Position numbers and translations under genes: made by a program
Assembly: GCF_018860155.1 (NCBI RefSeq)
Contig: NZ_JAHKNI010000005.1
Span: forward strand, 124,001-188,000
Direction of reading: 5' to 3'
From: Nocardia albiluteola
Lineage (GTDB): Bacteria; Actinomycetota; Actinomycetes; Mycobacteriales; Mycobacteriaceae
Length of the DNA stretch: 64,000 nucleotides
Notes under the pieces: model-generated
What the model saw: only the letters and a program-made list of their open reading frames with translations
Told to the model about the DNA's origin: nothing
Database searches by the model: none
Shown: positions 7,087-16,200 of the stretch, piece by piece
How positions within the stretch are numbered: position 1 is the first letter of the stretch
How the letters are laid out: each line of letters starts with the position of its first letter

Positions 7087-8586
7087 ATGACCAGTGGATC
7101 ACGGTGCTGCTCGTGTAGTCAGTTACCTCCGGTCGCCCATACCGGCGGACTGTGCGAGGGGTGTGCGGTGGCTGCCGGTTTCAGGCAGCTGATCCCGTCA
7201 GGGTTCTTCGACACCCCGGCAATGCGAAATGCGTTGGGGCAGTATGACTTTGGAATCATATTTCAAGCGATACTGGAGCAGACCGGTCTGTCGCAGTTCA
7301 GACTGGCCGAGTTGGTTGGCCTGACTCAGTCCCGGGTGTCGGCCGTCGTTCGAGGCGAACGCTCCATCACCGGACTCTCGGTCGCGGCCAGGATTTCCAC
7401 CGCCTTCGGTATACCGCCGCGACTTCTCGGCTTCTACGTCGAGCCGAGTAGCCTGACCCCTGAGGAGGTGAGTTGGGTGGACCGCAGAGATTTCATCACC
7501 GTTGCCACGGTCGCCGCACTTGGTTCCGGGCTACACGCCGAGCTCGATCGGCTCGGTGGTCTGCTCCCGAGAAGCCTGAAACCTGTCACTCGCAAGCGCA
7601 TCGGGGTCAAGGACGTCGAGGCCATCGAGAGCGTGACAGCGGGCTACCGCCGCTGGGATCTCGAGCACGGCAGTGGCCTGTGCCGCGACGCGGCTTTGGT
7701 TCAGCTGCATGAAGTTCTGGGCTATGAGCATGCAGAATGCAGTGACGACCTGCGCCCCCGATTGTGGGTTGCCACTGCGGAATTGGCGTCCATGACCGGC
7801 TGGCTAGCCTACGACATCGAGGACCATGATGCGGCGCGCCGGTTGTGGACGTACGCCCTGTGGGCCGCCTATCAGGGTCAGGATCACCCCCGCAGCACCG
7901 ACCTTTCTGTCAACGTCTTGCTCGATATGGCACATCAAGCCCTGCATTTGTGGCGCCCTGCGTGGGAGCCGCCGGATGCCGAAGCGCAGCGCTGGCAGAA
8001 GCAGCGACTCGATGAAGCCCTGCGATGTGCGCAGACCGCCGCTGCGACCGCCAGCACTCGCCGCCATCCCGCGACCCAGCTCACCGCTGGGTACACCGCG
8101 GCCGTTACCGCGTGGTGTTTTGCCGCCCGTGGCGATGCCCGCGCTATGGAGCGGGCGATCGGCCAGTCCGAAGACCTCTACGCCGAAGCCGATCTCCGAA
8201 ACATGCCGCCGTGGGCCTCGTTCGTCACCGACGCTGAAATCCGCGCCCAGAAAGGACATTCGGCGTACCTGCTGTCCACGAGCAACCGTGAATTCGCTCC
8301 CCGCGCCGTCGACCTGCTGAGCGTTGCCGTCGATGGCCACGTCCAGGAACACGCCCGCAGCCGAGCAGTGACCCTTCCGCCCCTGGCCGGCGCATACCTC
8401 CAAGCTGGCGACTATGACACGGCGGCGGCCTACTGCGCCAAAGCAATTCGCGAGATCAATGGGATGACCTCGCAGCGCTGCTACACGCGGCTGCGTGACC
8501 TTGACCGGATCGCCACTCAATACGACCACAGCTCAACCGTTTCCGCCATGCGAGCGGAAATATCGGAGACGCTGAGGGCCGCGTGA
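7087..8586 (+). CDS. HTH (XRE-type) regulator with N-terminal Cys cluster
   Basis: A 499-residue protein. Residues ~7-30 hold Cys pairs (CCSC...CEGC) that could form a small zinc ribbon. Residues ~57-110 are a helix-turn-helix of XRE type (LAELVGLTQSRVSAVVRGE). The rest is helical and Ala/Arg-rich, like the TPR-type C-terminal regions of actinobacterial HTH regulators. The ATG at 7087 is followed directly by the Cys motif, which supports this start. The stop lies 4 bp before the phosphotransferase gene, so the two are likely co-transcribed. Ligand and target are unknown. Confidence 0.75.
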   Translation: MTSGSRCCSCSQLPPVAHTGGLCEGCAVAAGFRQLIPSGFFDTPAMRNALGQYDFGIIFQAILEQTGLSQFRLAELVGLTQSRVSAVVRGERSITGLSVAARISTAFGIPPRLLGFYVEPSSLTPEEVSWVDRRDFITVATVAALGSGLHAELDRLGGLLPRSLKPVTRKRIGVKDVEAIESVTAGYRRWDLEHGSGLCRDAALVQLHEVLGYEHAECSDDLRPRLWVATAELASMTGWLAYDIEDHDAARRLWTYALWAAYQGQDHPRSTDLSVNVLLDMAHQALHLWRPAWEPPDAEAQRWQKQRLDEALRCAQTAAATASTRRHPATQLTAGYTAAVTAWCFAARGDARAMERAIGQSEDLYAEADLRNMPPWASFVTDAEIRAQKGHSAYLLSTSNREFAPRAVDLLSVAVDGHVQEHARSRAVTLPPLAGAYLQAGDYDTAAAYCAKAIREINGMTSQRCYTRLRDLDRIATQYDHSSTVSAMRAEISETLRAA

Positions 8587-8590
8587 GTCA

Positions 8591-9493
8591 GTGAATACCG
8601 ACAGCGGGCTCCCCGGCTGGGACGCTCTAGTGGCCGTGTGCAACGCCTTCGGCCTCGACAGCCCAGACGGCGCAATTCTGCTGCACCACAGATCGAATGC
8701 CGTATGGCTACTGCCGAACTCCATCGTGGTGCGCCTTTCCCCGGACACCGAACTCCGACGAGTACGAGCGACCGCGGCGATCACGGTCACTCGGTGGCTC
8801 GCCTCCGCAGATCTGACTGTCGCGCTGCCCCCACTGGCAGGCCTACAACCCGTGATCACCGGAGGAGCTGTCGCCACCCTATGGCCTTATCGGCCAAGCG
8901 ATCACCCCGCGACGGCCACCGACCTCGGCGTCCTCATCCGCCGACTACATTCCGCAGGCGATCCTCCCCCGACCGCGCCGATCCCCCCATATCGTCCGTT
9001 GCGCCGACTCTACGAGGCCTTGAACATCGATACCGGCCGGATCAACCCTGCCCTTCCGAACAGCGACCGCATATGGCTGAAGGACCGGGCCGATCAACTG
9101 GTCGCTGAATTCGACAGCACCGACTTTCCGCTGGGTATCGGTCTCATCCACGGCGACGCCCACAGCGAGAACGCCGTGCTGGACCACAACGGCTGGGTCT
9201 TGATCGACTGGGACAACACCGCCATCGGGCCTAGAGAGCTCGATCTCATAAGCGGATTACCAGACCACTTTCACGAAACAAGCTCGGATCGAACACAATT
9301 CGCAAAAGCATACGGTTACGACCTGCTCGACTGGCCGGGCTGGGTCCTGCTGCGGGATATCGCCGAGCTTCACTCGGTGGGCTCGTACATCCGACTTGCA
9401 CCCGACAAACCCTCTGCCGCAGCGGAATTGCGCCGTAGAGTTCACTCACTGCGAACCGGCGACCGCTCAGTCGTCTGGCGCGCAATCGGCTGA
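8591..9493 (+). CDS. APH-type phosphotransferase family protein
   Basis: A 300-residue protein starting at GTG. It has the kinase catalytic loop of the aminoglycoside/choline phosphotransferase family, HGDAHSEN (His-Gly-Asp, then Asn), and the metal-binding Asp in LIDWDN. Family members phosphorylate small hydroxyl compounds. The N-terminus has the kinase-like segment SIVVRLSPDTELRR. Nothing identifies a drug substrate; many such proteins are metabolic or act on nucleosides. It follows the HTH regulator by 4 bp and may be controlled by it. Confidence 0.75.
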   Translation: MNTDSGLPGWDALVAVCNAFGLDSPDGAILLHHRSNAVWLLPNSIVVRLSPDTELRRVRATAAITVTRWLASADLTVALPPLAGLQPVITGGAVATLWPYRPSDHPATATDLGVLIRRLHSAGDPPPTAPIPPYRPLRRLYEALNIDTGRINPALPNSDRIWLKDRADQLVAEFDSTDFPLGIGLIHGDAHSENAVLDHNGWVLIDWDNTAIGPRELDLISGLPDHFHETSSDRTQFAKAYGYDLLDWPGWVLLRDIAELHSVGSYIRLAPDKPSAAAELRRRVHSLRTGDRSVVWRAIG

Positions 9494-9526
9494 GACGGTC
9501 GGGACTGAGAAAGCGGCGCTGGCTCA

Positions 9527-9728
9527 ATCTGCCACCCACACCCTGTTCGGGGCCGCGGCGGTGAAAATCGCGGTTGAGCCCGTCCGCGGCTCGTACGCCG
9601 TCTTTGGCCGCAATGGTGGTGCACTGCTTGCGGCCCCGCACGATTCCGTTCATCCCGAGCTCACGCATGATCTGGTCGACGGTGCAGAACGCCACGCCAT
9701 AGCCGAAACCGGATACGTACAAGGGCAA
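9527..9728 (-). pseudogene. IS3-family transposase OrfB fragment
   Basis: About 67 residues match the N-terminal half of IS3-family OrfB: CTVDQIMRELGMNGIVRGRK followed by GVRAADGLNRDF. The sequence before and after is out of frame, and the DDE catalytic domain is missing. It lies in the non-coding gap between the phosphotransferase gene and the Dpt operon, so transposition probably occurred at this boundary in the past. Confidence 0.65.
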
Positions 9729-9910
9729 CAGCGCTTCCCGCTAGCCACTTCAAGGCGATATGGCGAATGAGTGTGTGCCCGTCGAGGATCAGCGCGATCG
9801 GCGCGGCTGCTCTGGTGTTGCTACATCATCGAGCCACCAGAACCACGTCGATCATGGCACAACGGCTGCTCCGAAAGGCTCAATTCAGCACTCTAACAAG
9901 GAATTTGATC

Positions 9911-9945
9911 TTCCGTGAGGGGCGCTGGCAGTAGAATTTTCCAGC
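9911..9945 (+). promoter_or_regulatory. Candidate promoter/operator of the DptFGH operon
   Basis: TAGAAT (9932-9937) is a reasonable -10 element about 40 bp before the first dpt start, with TTCCGT (9911-9916) as a weak -35. The -10 is bracketed by an inverted repeat, GCTGG (9924-9928) and CCAGC (9941-9945), which could be a repressor site. A GAGGAAGGA ribosome site follows just before the ATG at 9977. Confidence 0.35.
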
Positions 9946-9976
9946 ATTCCCGGCTCGGTCGAGGAAGGACAGCAGC

Positions 9977-11809
9977 ATGCCGCTAGAGGTCAACAAGCAC
10001 GTCCAACGCATACGTCGTTACCAGCCGTTCGACGTCGACACCTCGGAGATGATTTACGAGCTGCAGGCAGACTGGACGCAGTCACTGTTCCCCGTCGTGA
10101 CGCTCACCTACCTGCTGGAAGCCATTGAGCGACCGACCACGAAAACCATCGTCCTGACCGGGGACGCTGGGCACGGCAAGACGAGCCTGTGCGCCAGCGT
10201 TCTGACCGAGCTGCAGATCGATGCCGAGTCGGTCACACCAGATGTCCGGAAGGCAGTTTTCCGCGAGCTGTCGGAGGCTGGCAACGCCAGCCGCCCTGTC
10301 GGCCGGACCCGTAGCGGACGCCCGCTGTACATCATCAGAGATCTCAGCGAGCTCAGCGTGTCGGCGGGCGCTCACAAGCTCGTGGAGCTGCTTGATCCCC
10401 CGGACGGGGGCGTCGCGATCATCTGCGCAAACGAGGGCCAGCTACGCAAGTGCGTCGCCGAAGACGACAACCTCGACAAAGGCGGCACCGAGCGCGCCAA
10501 AATTCTGGTGACAACTCTCGCGGAAGGCATCGTCCGCGGACAGGTCAGCGACCCCGATGGCACGGTCACCGTCATCAACCTCAACTACCAGTCCGTAGCG
10601 GCCGACAGCGCCAACGGCGGGCTCATCCCTTGGGTCCTGAAGCAGTGGACGACGACGCAATGGTCGAGGTGGAAACCCTGCGAGGCATGTGATGCACGGA
10701 ATGTCTGCCCAATCCTGGCCAACCGCAACGAACTAAGCGATCCCACCCGCGGGCCGCAGCGTCGGGCCGCGATCCGGGACTTGTTCGCGGCGGCCGAGCG
10801 TACCGGGGCCGTAGTCACGACCCGACAGGCGCTTTCGGTGACCAGCTACATGCTTACGGGCGGCCTTTCCTGCGAGAACGTTCATGCCAAGTATCAGCGG
10901 TTGCACTCGAACAGGTCGTGGCAAGCTCCCCACTTGTACCACCAGGCTCTCTTCGGTGACCAGCTGACACTGCAACAGCGTCATCTGGTTCCCGCTTTCT
11001 TTGCGCTACGAAAGCTGGACCCTGGCAAGGTCTCCCGTCGCCAGGTCGACGACCGGCTGGACCCGGACATGGCCGGCGACTTCCCTCCCGTGGACGCCGG
11101 CAGCTACTTACAGAAGGTCCGTACGAGTCGGGACGTTCAAAAGCAGGCCGAACAGTTGCGGGGCCTGTATACGTTTCTGCGACGAGCTGACTTCTTCGAC
11201 AGTGACGACAACAAGGACCGGTTTGCCCGCATGGGCCTGCAGGCCGGAGACGACTTCGTCAGCATCCAGGACACGAACCGGGACCTGGCAGATACCAGGG
11301 TGCGAGACCGCTTCCTCAAGGGCCTGGAAGCCGTCCAGGGCATCCACCGGGCGGGGAGCAACCCGGACTTCTTCATACTCGACCCGGCCTTCTTCACCCA
11401 CCGCGCCCGCGCGGCCGTGATCTCTCGGCGCGTGCCCAGCAAGGGCGTCGAGGTCGTCGACCAAGTCACCCAGTGGCAGCAAGAAGGCCGATCGGGCGCC
11501 ACCCCCGAAATGCAGAACGCCGTCGAGTGGCTCAACCGGGCCATCTACATCCGTATCCCGGCCATCACCTCTGACCATGGCGCAGTCTCAGTGGAAGCGG
11601 ACCTTCTGCGTTTCGAGTTGCTAACACGGTGGGCCGCAGGCCTGCGTAGCGAGGTCCAGCACGAGGCAGAGATCCGCGGCCTGAGTGGATCCTTGGCAGA
11701 GCTGGCTGACTCGTCGAACAAGGACGACGAGATCCAGGTACTGGTCGGCAACGTCATGCGAAAGCTCATGATCGACGTCGGCGACAAGATCAGGTCGGTG
11801 CGTGCGTGA
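9977..11809 (+). CDS. dptF: DptF-like ATPase, phosphorothioation-dependent restriction
   Basis: A 610-residue protein with a Walker A motif (GDAGHGKT, residues ~62-69) and a Cys cluster (CEACDARNVC, about residues 234-243) that could bind zinc. DptF is the first component of the DptFGH complex, which damages DNA lacking phosphorothioate modification in the Dnd system. The call rests on the P-loop, the length, and above all the gene order: a ~600-residue ATPase, a ~480-residue middle protein and a ~1,680-residue FtsK-like protein, all overlapping. A strong ribosome site precedes the ATG. It overlaps the next gene by 4 bp. Another ATPase-based defence system remains possible. Confidence 0.65.
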   Translation: MPLEVNKHVQRIRRYQPFDVDTSEMIYELQADWTQSLFPVVTLTYLLEAIERPTTKTIVLTGDAGHGKTSLCASVLTELQIDAESVTPDVRKAVFRELSEAGNASRPVGRTRSGRPLYIIRDLSELSVSAGAHKLVELLDPPDGGVAIICANEGQLRKCVAEDDNLDKGGTERAKILVTTLAEGIVRGQVSDPDGTVTVINLNYQSVAADSANGGLIPWVLKQWTTTQWSRWKPCEACDARNVCPILANRNELSDPTRGPQRRAAIRDLFAAAERTGAVVTTRQALSVTSYMLTGGLSCENVHAKYQRLHSNRSWQAPHLYHQALFGDQLTLQQRHLVPAFFALRKLDPGKVSRRQVDDRLDPDMAGDFPPVDAGSYLQKVRTSRDVQKQAEQLRGLYTFLRRADFFDSDDNKDRFARMGLQAGDDFVSIQDTNRDLADTRVRDRFLKGLEAVQGIHRAGSNPDFFILDPAFFTHRARAAVISRRVPSKGVEVVDQVTQWQQEGRSGATPEMQNAVEWLNRAIYIRIPAITSDHGAVSVEADLLRFELLTRWAAGLRSEVQHEAEIRGLSGSLAELADSSNKDDEIQVLVGNVMRKLMIDVGDKIRSVRA

Positions 11810-13260
11810 TGGCTGATCGTTCCAAGGCCGAGGTCGTCCTTCGCCTTTTCGGGGTGAATCTCGAACAACAGGGCCGTGGCTTCTACGTACCGCTCGAGAT
11901 GCTCGCGATCGCCCGCGGTGTCTACCTGGCACATCAGGAAGACCCCAAGAAGTTCGCGGGACTCCTGGACTCCGGAGCCGACACGGCTTACAAGAGGACC
12001 TCGCACGACCTGGCCCGGCGGATCGCCACCAAGACCCGCATCGTCGAGGGCGACGAGGAACTCGGCAAGGCCGTCGAGTTGGATTCTCCCGAGACGTTGG
12101 AAACGCTCCACGCCCTGTTCTCGTCCTTGCTGGTCGAGATCCCGGGACGGCGTAGCCAACCCAGTTGGTTCGGCGCGCACATCTATCCGTTCGTCGGTGA
12201 GCTCATCCACTACGACGCAGTCGAACGACGAATCAAGCAAAGCGATGCCTCCCACAAGACGAGCGCCAAGAAGCGCACCCAGGCCGGCAAGGTCACTGCT
12301 GGCATCAACGCTCCGAGCATCGAGCGCTACCTCTTCCGGGACGGTGGGGGCTGGGCCTACAAGGTCCTACGCAGCGATCCTGATCCTGACCGCAAGGAAG
12401 CGACCCGACAGGACCTGACCGACCTCGTACAGGACAGCGGCACCCCGCTGGGCAGCCTTGCCAAGGCCCTCAGCGCGCACGACTTCGACTACGACGAAGC
12501 GCCCGTGCAGGGCTCAGACGCAGGAATCGAGCTGCACGAGGATTTGAGCCCGTGGCCGGATCTACTGAGGGAAGGGACCCGCAACATCGTCATTCGGATT
12601 GCGACGGTCCCCCGGGCCAAGCGCACCGAGAGCCTCATGCACTGGGTCCCCTACTGCTTGGCACGCCACCAGCTGCACCTGGCACGGACGAAGCTCGGTG
12701 CTAACGATCACGAGCCGATGCTGTTGGACTTCGGCAACGAGGCAACCCCGCTACGCAGAGAGTCGCAGAAGAACCTCAATAGCTGCCGCAATGACATCGT
12801 CAACGCGATCAACGCCCAGGCTCGGGAAATGATCGGCGAAATCGAAGCCGAAGGCGACGAGGTCAAGAAGCGCCGCTACGAGAGGTTCACCAAGGAGGTC
12901 GGCATCGCGGTCGCCTCGCCCCGAGCGTTCTTCAGCGAGACCCTCGCCGCTGTGGGAGCCCTGAACGCGACGGTCGGGCGCCGACACTTCACCATGAAGC
13001 CCCCGATGCTCGAGGGACTGGTATCTGCCACCGTCCCACACGGCACGGAGATGGAGTTCGACCACTTCTGCGCCCTGCTGTACGAGAAGTACGGGCTCGT
13101 AGTGGAGAACAAGGTCGCGGCTGCGAGCCCATTGGCCTACGAGGTCGACCCGTCGGTCCTTGACCACAACGGCAAGGCGTTCCGGGAAAAGCTGGCCGCC
13201 ATCGGCCTGCTCACTCAATATTCAGATGCGACCAGCATGGTTCGAGGGGAGCCCCAGTGA
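11806..13260 (+). CDS. dptG: DptG-like middle subunit of the restriction operon
   Basis: A 484-residue protein with no P-loop or nuclease motif that I can see. It is charged and partly helical, with a likely coiled coil near residues 345-365 (GEIEAEGDEVKKRRYERF). It starts at GTG in a GTGA overlap with the previous gene; an ATG one codon later is equally good. It overlaps the following gene by 4 bp, so the three subunits are translation-coupled, consistent with a stoichiometric complex. The DptG name comes from length and position rather than a recognised motif. Confidence 0.55.
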   Translation: MMADRSKAEVVLRLFGVNLEQQGRGFYVPLEMLAIARGVYLAHQEDPKKFAGLLDSGADTAYKRTSHDLARRIATKTRIVEGDEELGKAVELDSPETLETLHALFSSLLVEIPGRRSQPSWFGAHIYPFVGELIHYDAVERRIKQSDASHKTSAKKRTQAGKVTAGINAPSIERYLFRDGGGWAYKVLRSDPDPDRKEATRQDLTDLVQDSGTPLGSLAKALSAHDFDYDEAPVQGSDAGIELHEDLSPWPDLLREGTRNIVIRIATVPRAKRTESLMHWVPYCLARHQLHLARTKLGANDHEPMLLDFGNEATPLRRESQKNLNSCRNDIVNAINAQAREMIGEIEAEGDEVKKRRYERFTKEVGIAVASPRAFFSETLAAVGALNATVGRRHFTMKPPMLEGLVSATVPHGTEMEFDHFCALLYEKYGLVVENKVAAASPLAYEVDPSVLDHNGKAFREKLAAIGLLTQYSDATSMVRGEPQ

Positions 13261-16200
13261 CCGCCAGCAGTGTCCGAGCACTCGGTCGGTTCGTCGCGGA
13301 CGAAGCACTCCGCAAGGTCACTGAGATCAGCGGAGCCCGTGCCGTCCTGCGAGTGAGCGGGTTCGATCAGCACACCGTGACCGAGGCTCTCCGTAGCATC
13401 GCTCAGAGTCCGTTGGAGTCGCCGGACCGTCAGGTTGTCGTCAAGGTCGGCACCTCGGAGCCGATCGCTGGCGTACCTGCTGAATACCTTTTAGATCCGC
13501 AGGACCAGCTAACCAAATGGCGAAATTCCGGACAGGGTAGGGCGGTGTTGCTCTTCGAGTGGGGTGAGTCGCCAGACGCGCAGGGACTGGCGGCCATGAA
13601 CGCCCTTGACGATGCCGCCATCCTGGGCGACTACCACGACGCCGTCGGCGAGCGCGGGTTCGACAGGTTGGTGGCAGAAGCATGGCGGGAGGTGGGTGGC
13701 ATCGGCACCGTTCCAGCCCCGATGGCCAACTTTCTACCGGAGATCTGGCGTGCCGTCACCGACGAGGAGCCCCGGTCCTTGCACCGCTGGGCAGCCTTCC
13801 TTGTCGAGACCGCGCATAAGGTCGCAGCAACTCAGATCCACACCCCTGACGTGGTCTACCCCGAGATCTCTGCGGCCCTGCCCGCTCTTGACCTCTTTCC
13901 GGACCGAGAACTCCTCATCAAGCCCGCCGCGCTGCCCGCCCGGATTAAAAAGAACGTCTCGGTCAGTGCCTTCAAACAGCCCACCGGCAAGGAGATCACC
14001 GAAGACGACTTGATAGACCGCATCGCCACGACCGAATTCAGCGAGGAGTCCCTGGACTACATCGGTACGGACGCCGAGACTGCCAAAATGCGCATGCGCA
14101 GCCTCGTACTCGACCTCAATCACAGTGGTTCTACCCCGCAGGATCCTCGTCAGCTGCGCTGCGAGCAGGACCTGACACTCTGGCTTGAGGTTTTCGAGCA
14201 AAAATCTAACAAGATCGGCCTGGGCCAGCAGGTCCGTCAGGAGATCCAGAGGACCGCCCCAGAGCGGGTCGACGAGTTCGACTCCATGCTGATCGAAGAC
14301 GCGCTCGACCGCGGAGACCAGGAATCCGCACAGCGCTTCCTTGACGAGGCTCCCGCCGGTGGGGCCGAGCCGCTGGCAGATCTCTTGTCCAAGCGGTCGC
14401 GCCGCAAAGTCGAGAAGCTTGCCTTCCCGGACGCTCAGTTCGTCCATGACCCACTGCGGGCCCTCCTGCGCGAGCTGACCTACTTCGCCGACGAAGACGA
14501 AGGCTCCGTCGTCGTGGGGCTCGAAGGCAACCAGGAAGCCGGGCGGTGGAGCCGCTGGCTGTTTGCCTTCCTGTACGCACGCACCCTGCGGGATGTCCAG
14601 GACTCCACCGGACTTCGACTGACCCTGGAGGTGAAGGACTGCCTGCTAGACCTGACCAGGCCACCGCTGCCGGAAGAGGACGAGCCGTTTGACCCGAACA
14701 CCGAGTGGGCCCCGCTGCGAATCCTGGTCGAGATGGACGGCGCCGCCCAGCGACGCTTTCGCTGGGACCCCGTAGGCATCCCCGGGCAGATCGCGCTGGC
14801 GGCCTTAATCCATGGCTGGCGAAACCCACCCGGCCATGCCAGCAATCTGACCTTCGACGCCTTCCTCGGGAAGTTCAATGACCCCCGGCTGTGGCAGGTC
14901 GACGAACGTGTGCCTGTCCCCACCACACATTTCGCTGGTCAGCTGGAGCGCCTCAAGCTGGAGCACTTCGAGCGGTTCTCCGACGGACTTGACGCCGGGA
15001 ACATCAAAGATTATGTACGCGAATGGGAAAGCGTACTCCGCGCAGCGCGCACCGCCTTGATTCCGGACAACGCTCCGAACGCAGACCTCGAGGCAGTCGT
15101 CCTGAGCGATGTCGTCGGACTGGCCGATCGCCGCATGATGATGCTAGGCACCCACCCACTGAAGCTGCGCTGGCTGGCAGAGAACTACGCGGAGACCACC
15201 GGCAGCATCAAGACCGCCCTGAACAAGGAGGGGGGTCTTAGCCTCAACCAGGAGAACGAGGACCTTTTCTTCGACGCCATCGACCGTATTTCCCCACATG
15301 GGACACCAGCAGTCCTCGTCGGGCCCGGCGGCACGATCGCCATTCCGATGCGGGAATCGGCCGGGCATGAGGAGTATGCACCGGTCCGATACGGCGGTAA
15401 CGAGTCCAAGGACTGGCTCGCCAGCGTGGACGAGACCGCGATCGACGAGATGGTCCGCGTCATCACCGACTACCTGACGACCTACCCCCACAAGCTCGAC
15501 GGCCTACGGGTACTGCTTCTGGACCGCAACGGCGATCCTGTCCTGCCGATGCGCGTGGCAAAGCAGATGCGGGCGAAGAACCCTCGCCTGAAGGTTGATC
15601 TGGTCGTGCTGGCTCCTCAAGTCACCCATCACGAGATCATTCAGGGTTTCGACCTGCAGTTCTCCGGCACGGAGATGTCCGAGGACAGCTTCCTACCCGA
15701 CGTCCAACTCATCCTGCGGGCATGGGAGCCCGACCAGGAAGCAGACCTGTCCGGACTCGAAAACACCATCGACCTCGCTCTGGCTCCGGTGCTGTTCGGC
15801 ACCCAGACCAGTATCAAGGAGAGCACCAAGAAGGAGTCCCTGTCCGGCTCCTTCAACTCATGGAAGCATCCGGCCTCACACAATTTGGCTCAGACCAGCG
15901 AGAACGTCGTTAGAGCGCTGTTGCCCGAAACCGCTGACGAGACTCTCGAGTCCTGGTCGACCTTGTGCGTGCGCTACGACCGCCGTTCCCCGGTCTCCCG
16001 GGAGAGTGTCGACGGCATCGACTACTTCGAGATGCAGGTGCAATTCGACCAGCACCAGGACTTGTTCGCCACCCTGCACTGTGTGGCCCACTGGGTCGTC
16101 ACCCTCGACGGCTTCATCGGCCGTGAGCAGATCGATGCCCTGCGTAACCGCCCTGACGTCATCCTCGTCAAACCCAATGTCGGCAAGAACGAGGCCTACA